NCBI GenBank assembly: GCA_036556325.1
Contig: DATBJR010000080.1
Span: 1-15,812, forward strand
DNA from: DASSCW01 sp036556325
GTDB taxonomy: Bacteria > Chloroflexota > Limnocylindria > QHBO01
Reading direction: 5' to 3'
DNA: 15,812 bases
In this document: one piece after another, positions 1-6,891 of the stretch
How the letters are laid out: each line of letters begins with the position of its first letter
How positions within the stretch are numbered: position 1 is the first letter of the stretch
Program-made: the position numbers and the translations under genes
The notes under the pieces: model-generated
Database searches by the model: none
Seen by the model: only the letters and a program-made list of their open reading frames with translations
What the model was told of the DNA's origin: nothing

Positions 1-632
1 CGCGGGTTGTCGACAACCCGCACCGCGCCCGGCTCGAAGAGGGCCGTCACCTCCGCGGCAAGGGCGGCGCTGCCCGCCCAGATCACCGGCTGCGTCGACG
101 CGCCGCGGGCAGCAGCCACCAGGCCGGCCATCTCGAGGGCCTGGTCGGCGCGGCTGGCATCAAAGCCCCCGGTCAGCAGCCAGGCGTCAACATCGGCCTC
201 CTGCAGGGCCGCGAGACGCGCGGTCAACGACCGGCCGTCGTCCGCAGTGGCGGCCTCCTCCACGGTCCAGCCGGCCGACTCGGCCGCGCGCCGCGCCGAC
301 GTGCCCGACAGCTCGCTCGACACGCCTGCCACCCCCAGCCGGCCGACACGGCGCGGCGTGTGGCAGGCAATCCGCGGTGCGCCCAGCAGCAGCTCCTCGA
401 TGCGGCCGGAGACGCGCTGGTCCACCACGCCCGACAGCCGCTTGGTGAGCGACGCCCGCAGCTCGTCCTCGCCCCAGCCGCTCGGCTGCGCGACCTGGGT
501 GACGATGCGCCATCGGTTCCGCGCACGGGCCACGATGGCTGCCTTGGTCCAGGCCGAGCCGATGTCGACCAGGATCGACATCTCGGCGCTCGCCGGCGGC
601 GCACCCACCGGCGAGCTGTGCGGCGTGGTCAT
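1..632 (-). CDS. MutL-like ASKHA-fold protein, N-terminal part (3' end outside window)
   Basis: The frame is open from the ATG at 632 to the window edge (210 residues visible). After a low-complexity 17-residue start comes the phosphate-binding signature of ASKHA (actin/Hsp70/sugar-kinase fold) proteins, SILVDIGSAWTKAAIVAR (19-36). Later parts match the GlmL/MutL family: GVAGVSSELSGTSARRAAE (100-118), DAWLLTGGFDASRADQALEMAGLVAAA and AGSAALAAEV, ending VRVVDNP. MutL is named for its place beside glutamate mutase genes, where it is thought to act as a reactivase or chaperone; no mutase is visible here. Met18 could be the true start. It overlaps the upstream membrane gene as ATGA, so it likely works with that membrane block. 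Confidence 0.78.
   Translation of the reverse strand, partial: MTTPHSSPVGAPPASAEMSILVDIGSAWTKAAIVARARNRWRIVTQVAQPSGWGEDELRASLTKRLSGVVDQRVSGRIEELLLGAPRIACHTPRRVGRLGVAGVSSELSGTSARRAAESAGWTVEEAATADDGRSLTARLAALQEADVDAWLLTGGFDASRADQALEMAGLVAAARGASTQPVIWAGSAALAAEVTALFEPGAVRVVDNP
2..21. repeat. 20-bp perfect palindrome at the window edge
   Basis: Bases 2-21 form a perfect palindrome with no spacer, centred between 11 and 12 on GTCGAC. It lies inside the MutL-like coding region and encodes part of the conserved VRVVDNP stretch, so the amino acids could impose most of it. It could be chance, a protein-binding site, or a fold-back or assembly join if this is a contig end. Confidence 0.6.
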
Positions 633-1270
633 CGGCCGATGCCCAGCCAGCCGTTGAGCAGGAAGCCCATCCGGTCGACCAGCAAGGACAGCCGGCTGAC
701 CAGCAGGAAGCCAAGCCAGCCACCGATTCCGCCGAGGAGCAGCCAGCGACCGGCGCCGGCAGCGCCCACCACCACCCGCCGTCGCGGCGAGCCGTGCAGG
801 AAGGCCAGCAGCACGAGCACGGTGATGACCAGGCTCACGACCGAACCGATCAGCTCCGGGACCGCGAGCCGGGGCGGCAGCAACGCCGCGCCCAGCTGCG
901 GCATCAGCGTGCCGGCCACGGCGCCACCGAGGGCGAAGGCGGCGGTGGCGGCCATCAGCACCGCCACCGGCACGGCGACCACCGACCGCGGCAGCCATAG
1001 GGCGCCCAACATCACCAGCACCAGCCCGGCTGCCACCCACAGGAACGGGTTCGCCGACCCGGAGCCGATGGGCTCCACCAGCCGGGGGATCAGCACCTCG
1101 CGCACGGCCAGCAGCACCAGGTAGCCGGTGGCCAGGCCGGCGAGGAGATGCTGCGCGAGCCGGAAGATCCGTCGCTCGCCCAGCAGGTACGAGAACACCA
1201 GGATCGTGACCAGCGCAGCCAGCCAGGTGGCGATTGTCCCGGCCAGGCCCTCGGGGTAGAAGCCGGTCAT
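629..1270 (-). CDS. Second six-helix integral membrane protein, function unknown
   Basis: The frame is open far upstream, but the real start is the ATG at 1270, which overlaps the preceding stop as ATGA and gives 213 residues (MTGFYPEGLAG). About six membrane helices are visible: 10-29, 37-56, 70-91, 93-120, 130-156 and 168-190. A hydrophobic and basic end follows (SRLSLLVDRMGFLLNGWLG). Between helices 1 and 2 the segment RRIFRLAQHLLAGLATGYL looks conserved in type (R..RLA.H...G...GY) and may be a functional loop. No known family was identified. Its stop overlaps the MutL-like gene as ATGA. It is distinct from the six-helix protein two genes upstream, though of the same size. Confidence 0.72.
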   Translation of the reverse strand: MTGFYPEGLAGTIATWLAALVTILVFSYLLGERRIFRLAQHLLAGLATGYLVLLAVREVLIPRLVEPIGSGSANPFLWVAAGLVLVMLGALWLPRSVVAVPVAVLMAATAAFALGGAVAGTLMPQLGAALLPPRLAVPELIGSVVSLVITVLVLLAFLHGSPRRRVVVGAAGAGRWLLLGGIGGWLGFLLVSRLSLLVDRMGFLLNGWLGIGR

Positions 1271-2217
1271 TGCTCGACCGCCTCGGGCGCCGGGCTGCCA
1301 CCGCGCAGCCGCGGCAGCGCCAACGCCAGCTGGCGGAGCAGCACGACCAGGGCCACCAGCATCCCGATCCGCAGGGCGAACGCGCTGGGCAGCAGGCCGC
1401 TGCTGTCGCCGGTGGTGGTGCCTCGCACGTAGGCCGCATCGTCGCGAATCGTGGCCAGCAGGCCGCTCAGCTGCCCGGTGCGCAGGTACGGCGCCAGCTC
1501 CGGCTGCGCGAAGGTGGGTGCGATCGCGACCATCGGCCTGGCCGGCAGCCGGGTCCCCACCTGCTCGACCCACGTGCGCGGACCGATGTCGCTGCCGCCC
1601 ACCAGCAGGATGAGGTCGAAAGCGCCGATCCCGCCGCCGCGCTGGGCCACGAGCGCGGGCAGCGGTCCGCTCATGCCGGGTCGCAGCGCGCCGTCGACCA
1701 GCCGGACCATCCCCGCCTCGGCGCCGGACACGAACCCGAGGTCGAGCAGCCGCTCGGCGGGCACGCCGTCGCTGCGCAGGGCCTCCAGCTGGGCAGCGGC
1801 GATCGCGCGACCCTCGACCGAGACGCTGACGAACGCCAGCGACGCCCCGCGCCGCAGCAGGTCCTCGAGCGCGGTAACCGTCGTCCCGCGGATCTCCGGA
1901 TACGTCCCCAGGTCGGCATCCATCGCCACCAGCACCAGCGCGCCCGGCGGCAGTTGCCCAAAGGCCTGCCCGACCGCGTCGGCCGCGGCCGGGTCCGGGT
2001 TGGCAAGGGCATCGGCTTCGTGCTCGATCGACGGCCCAACCAGCACGCCGGCGCCGACCAGCGCAAGCAGCAGCAGCCACCACAGGGGCAGCCCGCGACG
2101 CGCGAGGCCGAGCGACCTGCCGCGGTATTCTGGCGGCCGCACGTCCTCGGCAGCGCCCTCGGCGTCCGCCGGCTCGGCAGCGGCGGAATCCGCCGGTGGC
2201 TCAGTCATCGGCGCCAT
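1267..2217 (-). CDS. Bitopic membrane protein with probable extracytoplasmic alpha/beta domain
   Basis: Uncharacterised 316-residue protein. An acidic Ala/Pro-rich N-terminal tail (1-30) leads to RGRSLGLARRG and a membrane helix at 44-61. A soluble domain follows (about 65-270), then a second helix near 275-298 and a short basic tail. Arginines before the first helix and after the second imply both termini inside and the soluble domain outside. That domain alternates beta and alpha elements: LVLVAMDADLGTYPEIRG, LLRRGASLAFVSVSVEGRA, LLDLGFVSGAEAGMVRL, FDLILLVGGSDIGPRTWVEQVG. I recall similar proteins beside MutL-like genes in Chloroflexota, unverified. A second ATG at 2208 is an alternative start. 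The stop overlaps the next gene as ATGA. Confidence 0.72.
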   Translation of the reverse strand: MAPMTEPPADSAAAEPADAEGAAEDVRPPEYRGRSLGLARRGLPLWWLLLLALVGAGVLVGPSIEHEADALANPDPAAADAVGQAFGQLPPGALVLVAMDADLGTYPEIRGTTVTALEDLLRRGASLAFVSVSVEGRAIAAAQLEALRSDGVPAERLLDLGFVSGAEAGMVRLVDGALRPGMSGPLPALVAQRGGGIGAFDLILLVGGSDIGPRTWVEQVGTRLPARPMVAIAPTFAQPELAPYLRTGQLSGLLATIRDDAAYVRGTTTGDSSGLLPSAFALRIGMLVALVVLLRQLALALPRLRGGSPAPEAVEQ

Positions 2218-2818
2218 CGAGGGCCAGCAGGATGCGCGCGGCCTGGACGGCGGTGACTACCGCGACGCCGATCAGCAGCCCGCGGAAGACACCAGCCATC
2301 GGAACCTGCTGGGTCCAGCTTGCCGCCGACGCCAGCCAGCCGCCCAGCGGCCCGCCGACCGGCAGCAGGAAGATGACGACCACGCAGGCCGCGGCCACCA
2401 TCACCGCCGTCTGCCGCGGTCGGAGCAGCAGCCCCCGTCCCGTGGCACGCAGCAGAAACACGAACAGCATCGCGAACAGGGCGGCGACCAGCGGCGCCAG
2501 GACGGCGGCCACCAGCCAGCGGACCGTCGGGTCGCCCGCGCCGCCGGACCCGGGGTAGAAGCCCGCGGCCAGCATGACGCCGAATCCGGCCAGCAGGACC
2601 ACCGACCCCGGCAGGTCCTCGCCGCGCTCCGCCAGGTTGCGGCCGTGGTGCAGCACCAGGGCGATGCCGCCCGCCACCGCGGCGGCGGCGGCCAGCACGA
2701 TGACGAGCTCGAGGATCGCCTCCGACAGGCCCGCCAGCGTCGGATTGATGACCACGAAATCGAGGAGCAGCAGGAGTCCCAGCACCACGGTGATGGCGAT
2801 GGGCAGTGATCGGCGCAT
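2201..2818 (-). CDS. Six-helix integral membrane protein, function unknown
   Basis: The family is not recognised by name. The 205-residue product is very hydrophobic, with six probable membrane helices at about 4-23, 31-57, 69-90, 99-126, 134-158 and 172-200. The N-terminus (MRRS) is positively charged, favouring N-in and C-in. The last helix follows a GVFRGLLIG segment. There are no obvious transporter, enzyme or metal-binding motifs. It starts with ATG 6 bases after the DUF6754-like gene. Its 3' end overlaps the following gene by 17 bases, or 8 if that gene uses its second ATG. The packed arrangement suggests it is the membrane subunit of a complex with its neighbours. Confidence 0.75.
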   Translation of the reverse strand: MRRSLPIAITVVLGLLLLLDFVVINPTLAGLSEAILELVIVLAAAAAVAGGIALVLHHGRNLAERGEDLPGSVVLLAGFGVMLAAGFYPGSGGAGDPTVRWLVAAVLAPLVAALFAMLFVFLLRATGRGLLLRPRQTAVMVAAACVVVIFLLPVGGPLGGWLASAASWTQQVPMAGVFRGLLIGVAVVTAVQAARILLALDGADD

Positions 2819-2824
2819 CGACGC

Positions 2825-3664
2825 TCAGCGGCCGGCGAGCGCGGCGGCGAGGTCAACGCCGCCAGCCACCACGACCAGGCTGCCAACCAGGATCACGGCG
2901 ACCGCCGCGGCCAGCAGCCGGTTCGCCGCGAGCACCGCCGTCCGCTCATGGCCGCTGCCCTTGAGATCGCTCGGCGCCTGGTACAGCTCCGGTCCCGCGA
3001 GCGTGCCCTCCCCCAGCAGCAGGACCGATGCGATCTGCGACGTCGAGGCTGTTCCAAAGCTGGTCCAGGCGGCCCCGCCTGCGACGCCGTCCAGTAGGAG
3101 CAGCGACTCCTCGGCCAGGCCCCCATCGGCGAAGGCAACCGATGGCGTGGCCTGCTCCGCGAGCGCCATCGCGGCCGGGACTGCCCTCCCCTCGCCGGTG
3201 AACTCGGCCTGCGCCCGGCGGCGGCGCTCATCGGTCTCGGTCAGGCGATGCGCGTCGGCCAGCGTCCCCTCGGCCAGGTGCACCGCCACGATGTCATTGG
3301 CGGTCACCCGCAGCGGCACCCCCGCCCGCGCCGCGGCGCGCGCGACATGGGCGAGGATCGGAAGGGCGGCCACCGTCTGCAGCCGATCCAGCGCTGAGGC
3401 TGCTCGCGCCACGCCGGCCGTGCCCAACGAGAACGCCGCGTCGCCGCCCGCTTCAGCGGCCAGGGCCATCGCCCGCCCGACCGCGGCCAGGTGACCGAGG
3501 TCCCGCACGATCCAGCGCGTCGACGGCCTGGCCACCAGCGACAGGAGGACCAGCACGACGGCCAGCAGGCCCAGGGTGGGCAGGGGCCCGAGGCGCAGCG
3601 ACGAGGCGCCGAGCTGTCCGCCGAAAAACGCCAGGATGTCGCCGGCGAGCCGTCCCAGGTCCAT
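2825..3664 (-). CDS. Membrane-anchored protein resembling DUF6754
   Basis: Uncharacterised. The 279-residue product has a membrane helix at about 29-46 and another at about 249-271, with a soluble alpha/beta-looking domain between them (50-245). The arginines after the first helix (ARPSTRWIVR) suggest by the positive-inside rule that this domain is cytoplasmic. Recognisable segments are GGDAAFSLGTAGVARAAS (73-90), VPLRVTANDIVAVHLAEG (116-133) and LLLGEGTLAGPELYQAPSDL (215-234). I associate these with a family named DUF6754, common in Chloroflexota; this is from memory and unverified. It starts by one-base overlap with the upstream gene and is followed 6 bases later by the six-helix membrane protein. 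Confidence 0.7.
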   Translation of the reverse strand: MDLGRLAGDILAFFGGQLGASSLRLGPLPTLGLLAVVLVLLSLVARPSTRWIVRDLGHLAAVGRAMALAAEAGGDAAFSLGTAGVARAASALDRLQTVAALPILAHVARAAARAGVPLRVTANDIVAVHLAEGTLADAHRLTETDERRRRAQAEFTGEGRAVPAAMALAEQATPSVAFADGGLAEESLLLLDGVAGGAAWTSFGTASTSQIASVLLLGEGTLAGPELYQAPSDLKGSGHERTAVLAANRLLAAAVAVILVGSLVVVAGGVDLAAALAGR

Positions 3665-3912
3665 CAGCGGCGGGGCTCCGTCCGCTCGAGCTCGCGGACC
3701 AGGGCGTCATACCCCGCATCGCTGGCGAGGCCCTTCGCCAGGCCGTCCAGCGCACGGTTGCGGAGCGACCGCACGATCGGCGAGAGGAAGATGGCCAGGT
3801 TGCCGAGCAGCGGACGCAGGGGGCGGTGCGCCTCCAGCAGGAGCAGGGCAGGGACATCCAGACCCCGACGGCGCAGCTCGGTGGCGAGCGCTGCGCTGCG
3901 CTCGTCGCTCAT
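3664..3912 (-). CDS. Conserved-looking 82-residue protein with hydrophobic core
   Basis: Function not recognised. The 82-residue product has a charged N-terminus, then LLLLEAHRPLRPLLGNLAIFLSPIVRSL (about 17-50 region), a hydrophobic stretch too interrupted by Pro and Arg for a clear transmembrane helix and possibly amphipathic or membrane-associated. The C-terminus is charged (ALVRELERTEPRR). From memory, short proteins with an LEAHRPL-like core occur in other bacterial genomes, but I could not confirm it. Coding is supported by overlap at both ends: ATGA with the macro-domain gene and TGATG with the next gene. Expected to be co-translated with its neighbours. Confidence 0.7.
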   Translation of the reverse strand: MSDERSAALATELRRRGLDVPALLLLEAHRPLRPLLGNLAIFLSPIVRSLRNRALDGLAKGLASDAGYDALVRELERTEPRR

Positions 3913-4439
3913 CGGGAGGCGGCCCGCAACGCCTCAGTCGCCGAGCGGAAGGCGGCCGCTTCCTGGGGGTTGGCGACCGCCACCACCAGCGAGGCCGGCA
4001 GAGCCGCGCCGCGCCGCCGTCGATCCTCGATGACCTCGACCAGGCGGCGGGCAGCCTCGTCGGCTGCGAAGACGCCGCGCTCCAGGCCGATCGGCGTCAT
4101 CGCCAGCCGGCTCAGCGAGAGGCGCGAGGCGATGTCAAAGGCGGCGTTCAGGGCAGCGGCCAGGCTGACCGGATCTTCGCGCAGCTCGTGGCCCACCGCG
4201 ACGGCGTGGATCAGGTACGGGGAAGCGAGGTTGCCGCCGCCAGTCACCACTGCTGATCCCGGTTCCACCGGACCCTGGCGGACCGCCTCGAGCTCGACGC
4301 CCTCACCGGCGATGCGTTTCACCGCCCGCGCCAGGGGACCAGTCATGAACAGGCTCTCGTTGGCCGGCACGATGATCGCGTCAACCTCGAGCTCGGCCAC
4401 CTCCCCCTGCCAGACGTCGATCTCGATCGGGACAGCCAT
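3909..4439 (-). CDS. Divergent macro-domain protein (ADP-ribose-binding fold)
   Basis: The 176-residue product is one macro domain. It shows the fold's opening (IDVWQGEVAELEVDAIIVPANESL, residues 7-30, with Asp20 and Asn27), then AVVTGGGNLASPYLIHAVAVG (63-83) and a final alpha/beta unit. Macro domains bind or hydrolyse ADP-ribose and related nucleotides. The first glycine loop, usually GGGV or SGV, reads FMTGPLA (31-37). The phosphate loop, usually GTGVGGF, reads IGLERGVFA (117-125). Binding may therefore be weakened or directed to another ligand. The frame begins with ATG 34 bases after alr and ends overlapping the next gene as ATGA, so it heads the uncharacterised block. Fold call is fairly sure; ligand unknown. 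Confidence 0.75.
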   Translation of the reverse strand: MAVPIEIDVWQGEVAELEVDAIIVPANESLFMTGPLARAVKRIAGEGVELEAVRQGPVEPGSAVVTGGGNLASPYLIHAVAVGHELREDPVSLAAALNAAFDIASRLSLSRLAMTPIGLERGVFAADEAARRLVEVIEDRRRRGAALPASLVVAVANPQEAAAFRSATEALRAASR

Positions 4440-4473
4440 GTTGACCTGCTCGTCGACCGCCTGGAGCGGCGGA

Positions 4474-5607
4474 CTACGCTCCCCGATGGAGGCGAGGGAG
4501 CCTGCCGCGCAGGGCGGTCGTCACTTCGTAATTGATGGTGCGACGCTCCTGTGCGACCTCGTCGGCGGTGATGCGCGATCCCATTTGCTCGCCGATGAGG
4601 ACGAACTCGTCGGCGTAGGTTACATCATCGATTCCGCCCAGATCGACCGTCAGGCCGTCCATGCTGATGGCCCCGACCATCGGCGCCAGCTGCCCGTGAA
4701 CGAGGGCGTGACCGTTGTTCGCGTGCAGCCGTGGCCAACCATCGCCGTAGCCGATGCCCAGCGTTGCGATGCGCGTCGCCTGCCGAGCTCGATAGAGCAG
4801 GCCATAGCCGATGGCGGCGCCCGCCGGCAGCTCGAAGATACGGATGGCGCGCGCCTTCAGCGAGAGGACCGGCTGGAGCGGCGTGGGGTCGACGACCCAG
4901 GTCGGCTGCAGGCCGTAGAGGCCGAGGCCGGGCCGCACGGCATCGGCAAAGGCCGCGGCACCGGCCAGCACGCTGGCCGTGGCCGAGACGTGCACCAGTC
5001 CGGGATCGATCCCGGCCGAGCGCATCGCATCCAGGGTCTGCGCCAGGCGCAGCAGCTGGACGTCGGTGTAGGCGTCGTCCTCGCCCGGCACGGCCAGGTG
5101 GCTGAACGTGCCCGCCAACGCGAGGTGGTTGCTGCGCGCGATGGTGACCGCCAGCGTCACCGCATCGTCCGGCGCGGCGCCTTGCCGCCCGAGGCCGGTG
5201 TCGACCTTGAGGTGGACGGCCAGGCGCTGGCCCACGTCGGCCGCGGCGCGCTCGAGCAGATCGACGGAGCGGGCGTCCTGCACCATCGCCTCCAGCCCGG
5301 CAGTGACGGCCTGTGGCGCCTCCGGCTCGCCCAGCGACCAGAGCACGAGGATCGGCCCGGCAATGCCAGCCGCGCGCAGCTGGAGCGCCTCGTCCAGCGT
5401 GGCAACCGCCAGGCGCTCGACGCCGGCGGCCAGCAGTGTGCGGCTGACCTCGACCGCCCCATGCCCGTAGGCATTGGCCTTGACGACGGCGATCACCTGC
5501 TTGGCGGCGCCGGCCATGCCGCGCAGGACCTCCAGGTTGTGCCGCAGGGCGCCGTGGTCGACTTCGACCCAGGCCCGATGTGAGCTGCCGGGGACGGTGC
5601 CGCTCAC
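4474..5607 (-). CDS. alr: Alanine racemase (PLP-dependent)
   Basis: Alr interconverts L- and D-alanine and supplies D-Ala for the peptidoglycan stem peptide. The 377-residue product has the expected length. The PLP lysine is Lys43 in AVVKANAYGHG. The second catalytic base is Tyr268 in IGYGLLY. Other family residues are Arg141 in TGLGRQG, Arg225 in VRPGLGLYG, the PLP-phosphate region GIGYGDGWPR (285-293) and SMD at 315-317. The GTG start overlaps the nnrD stop by four bases. It ends 34 bases before the next gene, the largest gap on the left side of the window apart from none elsewhere there. Consistent with a peptidoglycan-containing cell. Confidence 0.96.
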   Translation of the reverse strand: MSGTVPGSSHRAWVEVDHGALRHNLEVLRGMAGAAKQVIAVVKANAYGHGAVEVSRTLLAAGVERLAVATLDEALQLRAAGIAGPILVLWSLGEPEAPQAVTAGLEAMVQDARSVDLLERAAADVGQRLAVHLKVDTGLGRQGAAPDDAVTLAVTIARSNHLALAGTFSHLAVPGEDDAYTDVQLLRLAQTLDAMRSAGIDPGLVHVSATASVLAGAAAFADAVRPGLGLYGLQPTWVVDPTPLQPVLSLKARAIRIFELPAGAAIGYGLLYRARQATRIATLGIGYGDGWPRLHANNGHALVHGQLAPMVGAISMDGLTVDLGGIDDVTYADEFVLIGEQMGSRITADEVAQERRTINYEVTTALRGRLPRLHRGA

Positions 5608-6503
5608 CGCGCGGCGCTGCGAAGCTGGCGCATGGCGTCGGGTAGCAGCGCCGCGATGTCGCGCGCCAGCACGCCGGCCGTGCCGATGCGGTCCTCGGCC
5701 AGCTGTCCCGCCGCGCCGTGCACCGCCACGCCACAGCCGGCGGCATCGAGCGGCGAGCAGCCGCCGGCCAGCAACGCCCCGATCGCGCCCGCCAGCACGT
5801 CCCCACTCCCCGCCGTGGCGAGGCTCGGCGTCGCCACGCCGGAGCGCAGCAGCTCGCCGTCCGGCGCGGCGACGACCGTGCGTGCACCCTTCAGCACGAC
5901 GGTCTTCGACCAGGTCACCGCAGCATGGTGCGCCGCCTCGAGCCGCTCCGCGTCGTCCTCCGGCGCCGCGCTCGGCGGCTCACGAAGCAGGCGCTGGAAC
6001 TCCACCGGGTGCGGCGTCAGCACCGCTGGCGCCGAGATGCTGCGCCACCAGCGTTCGTCGTTGGCCAGCGCGTTGAGTGCGTCCGCATCCACTACCACCG
6101 GTCCCCGCAGCTCGCCGATGAAGCCGCGCAGCCGACGCTGGGTCGCCGGGTGGCGTCCGAGCCCGGGGCCGACCACCACTGCGTCGTAACCGGCGGCCTC
6201 GGTCCCAACGCGCCGCCAGCCGGCGGGACCGATCAGGCCCGGCGCCTCCTCGGCCAGCAGCATCGCCGTCAGCTCCGGCACCACGCCCAGCAGGTGGATG
6301 CCTACTGACTCCGGCGTCGCAAGGCAGACCAGGCCGGCCCCGGCCCGTGCCGCGCCGAGACCGGAAAGGAGCGCCGCGCCCGCATATTCCAGCGAGCCCG
6401 CGACCACCAGCACCCGGCCGAAGGTCCCCTTGTGCGCTTCGGCGTCGCGGGCCGGCAGCCGCTGCGCGACCCAGGATGGTGTCAGCTCGATGTGGGCGGC
6501 CAC
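5604..6503 (-). CDS. nnrD: ADP-dependent NAD(P)H-hydrate dehydratase NnrD
   Basis: NnrD uses ADP or ATP to dehydrate damaged S-NAD(P)HX back to NAD(P)H. The 299-residue ribokinase-fold protein has HKGTFGRVLVVAGS at 24-37, GPGLG at 112-116, VDADALN at 138-144, LTPHP at 162-166 and the catalytic GSGDVL at 232-237. Many bacteria carry this domain fused behind an NnrE epimerase domain; here the protein starts directly at the dehydratase and no epimerase domain is in the window. Two conserved spots differ: HPGE is HPVE, and the usual GNPG before the catalytic motif reads ATPS. The start is GTG, one base after acpS. The stop overlaps the alr GTG as GTGA. Confidence 0.92.
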   Translation of the reverse strand: MAAHIELTPSWVAQRLPARDAEAHKGTFGRVLVVAGSLEYAGAALLSGLGAARAGAGLVCLATPESVGIHLLGVVPELTAMLLAEEAPGLIGPAGWRRVGTEAAGYDAVVVGPGLGRHPATQRRLRGFIGELRGPVVVDADALNALANDERWWRSISAPAVLTPHPVEFQRLLREPPSAAPEDDAERLEAAHHAAVTWSKTVVLKGARTVVAAPDGELLRSGVATPSLATAGSGDVLAGAIGALLAGGCSPLDAAGCGVAVHGAAGQLAEDRIGTAGVLARDIAALLPDAMRQLRSAAR

Positions 6504-6504
6504 G

Positions 6505-6882
6505 TCAGCCCGAACCGACGTGAGCGACGGCGACGGCCACCGCCATCTTGCGCTCGTGCGAGATCGAGACGGTCACGTCCTCGAGCCCGAGCGCGAGCGC
6601 GCGGGCAGCTGCCCGCGCATGCAGGCGAACCTGTGGGGCGCCGGCCCAGTTAGGGAGGATCTCGATCTCGCGCCACCCCACGCCGCGCACGCCAAGGCCA
6701 AGGACCTTGCTGATTGCCTCCTTGGCCGCCCAGCGGCCGGCAATGCGCTCCACCTTGCGGCCGCAGTAGCGTGCCTCCGCCTCGGTCAGCACCCGGTCCC
6801 GGAAGCGGTTCGGGAAGCGGCCGAGCACCGCCACGATGCGGTCGATATCGACCAGGTCGACGCCGATCTCGTGCCGGCTCAT
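6505..6882 (-). CDS. acpS: Holo-[acyl-carrier-protein] synthase AcpS
   Basis: AcpS transfers 4'-phosphopantetheine from coenzyme A to acyl carrier protein, activating it for fatty-acid synthesis. The 125-residue product begins with the family motif IGVDLVDIDRI, with Mg-binding Asp9. It has WAAKEAISKVLG with the second acidic ligand Glu55, and SISHERKMAVAVAV near the C-terminus. The ATG lies 9 bases after the glmS stop. nnrD begins one base after its TGA. The acpS-nnrD-alr order is familiar from Firmicutes. Confidence 0.96.
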   Translation of the reverse strand: MSRHEIGVDLVDIDRIVAVLGRFPNRFRDRVLTEAEARYCGRKVERIAGRWAAKEAISKVLGLGVRGVGWREIEILPNWAGAPQVRLHARAAARALALGLEDVTVSISHERKMAVAVAVAHVGSG

Positions 6883-6891
6883 GGGTCGGGG

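Noticed and set aside
4440..4473. Terminator between alr and the macro-domain gene
   Set aside because: Only a 5-bp stem with a 6-base loop and no U-tract; not enough to call a terminator.
3826..5583. Plus-strand frame of 585 codons opposite alr and the macro-domain gene
   Set aside because: Shadow of alr, whose catalytic residues are all intact on the other strand.
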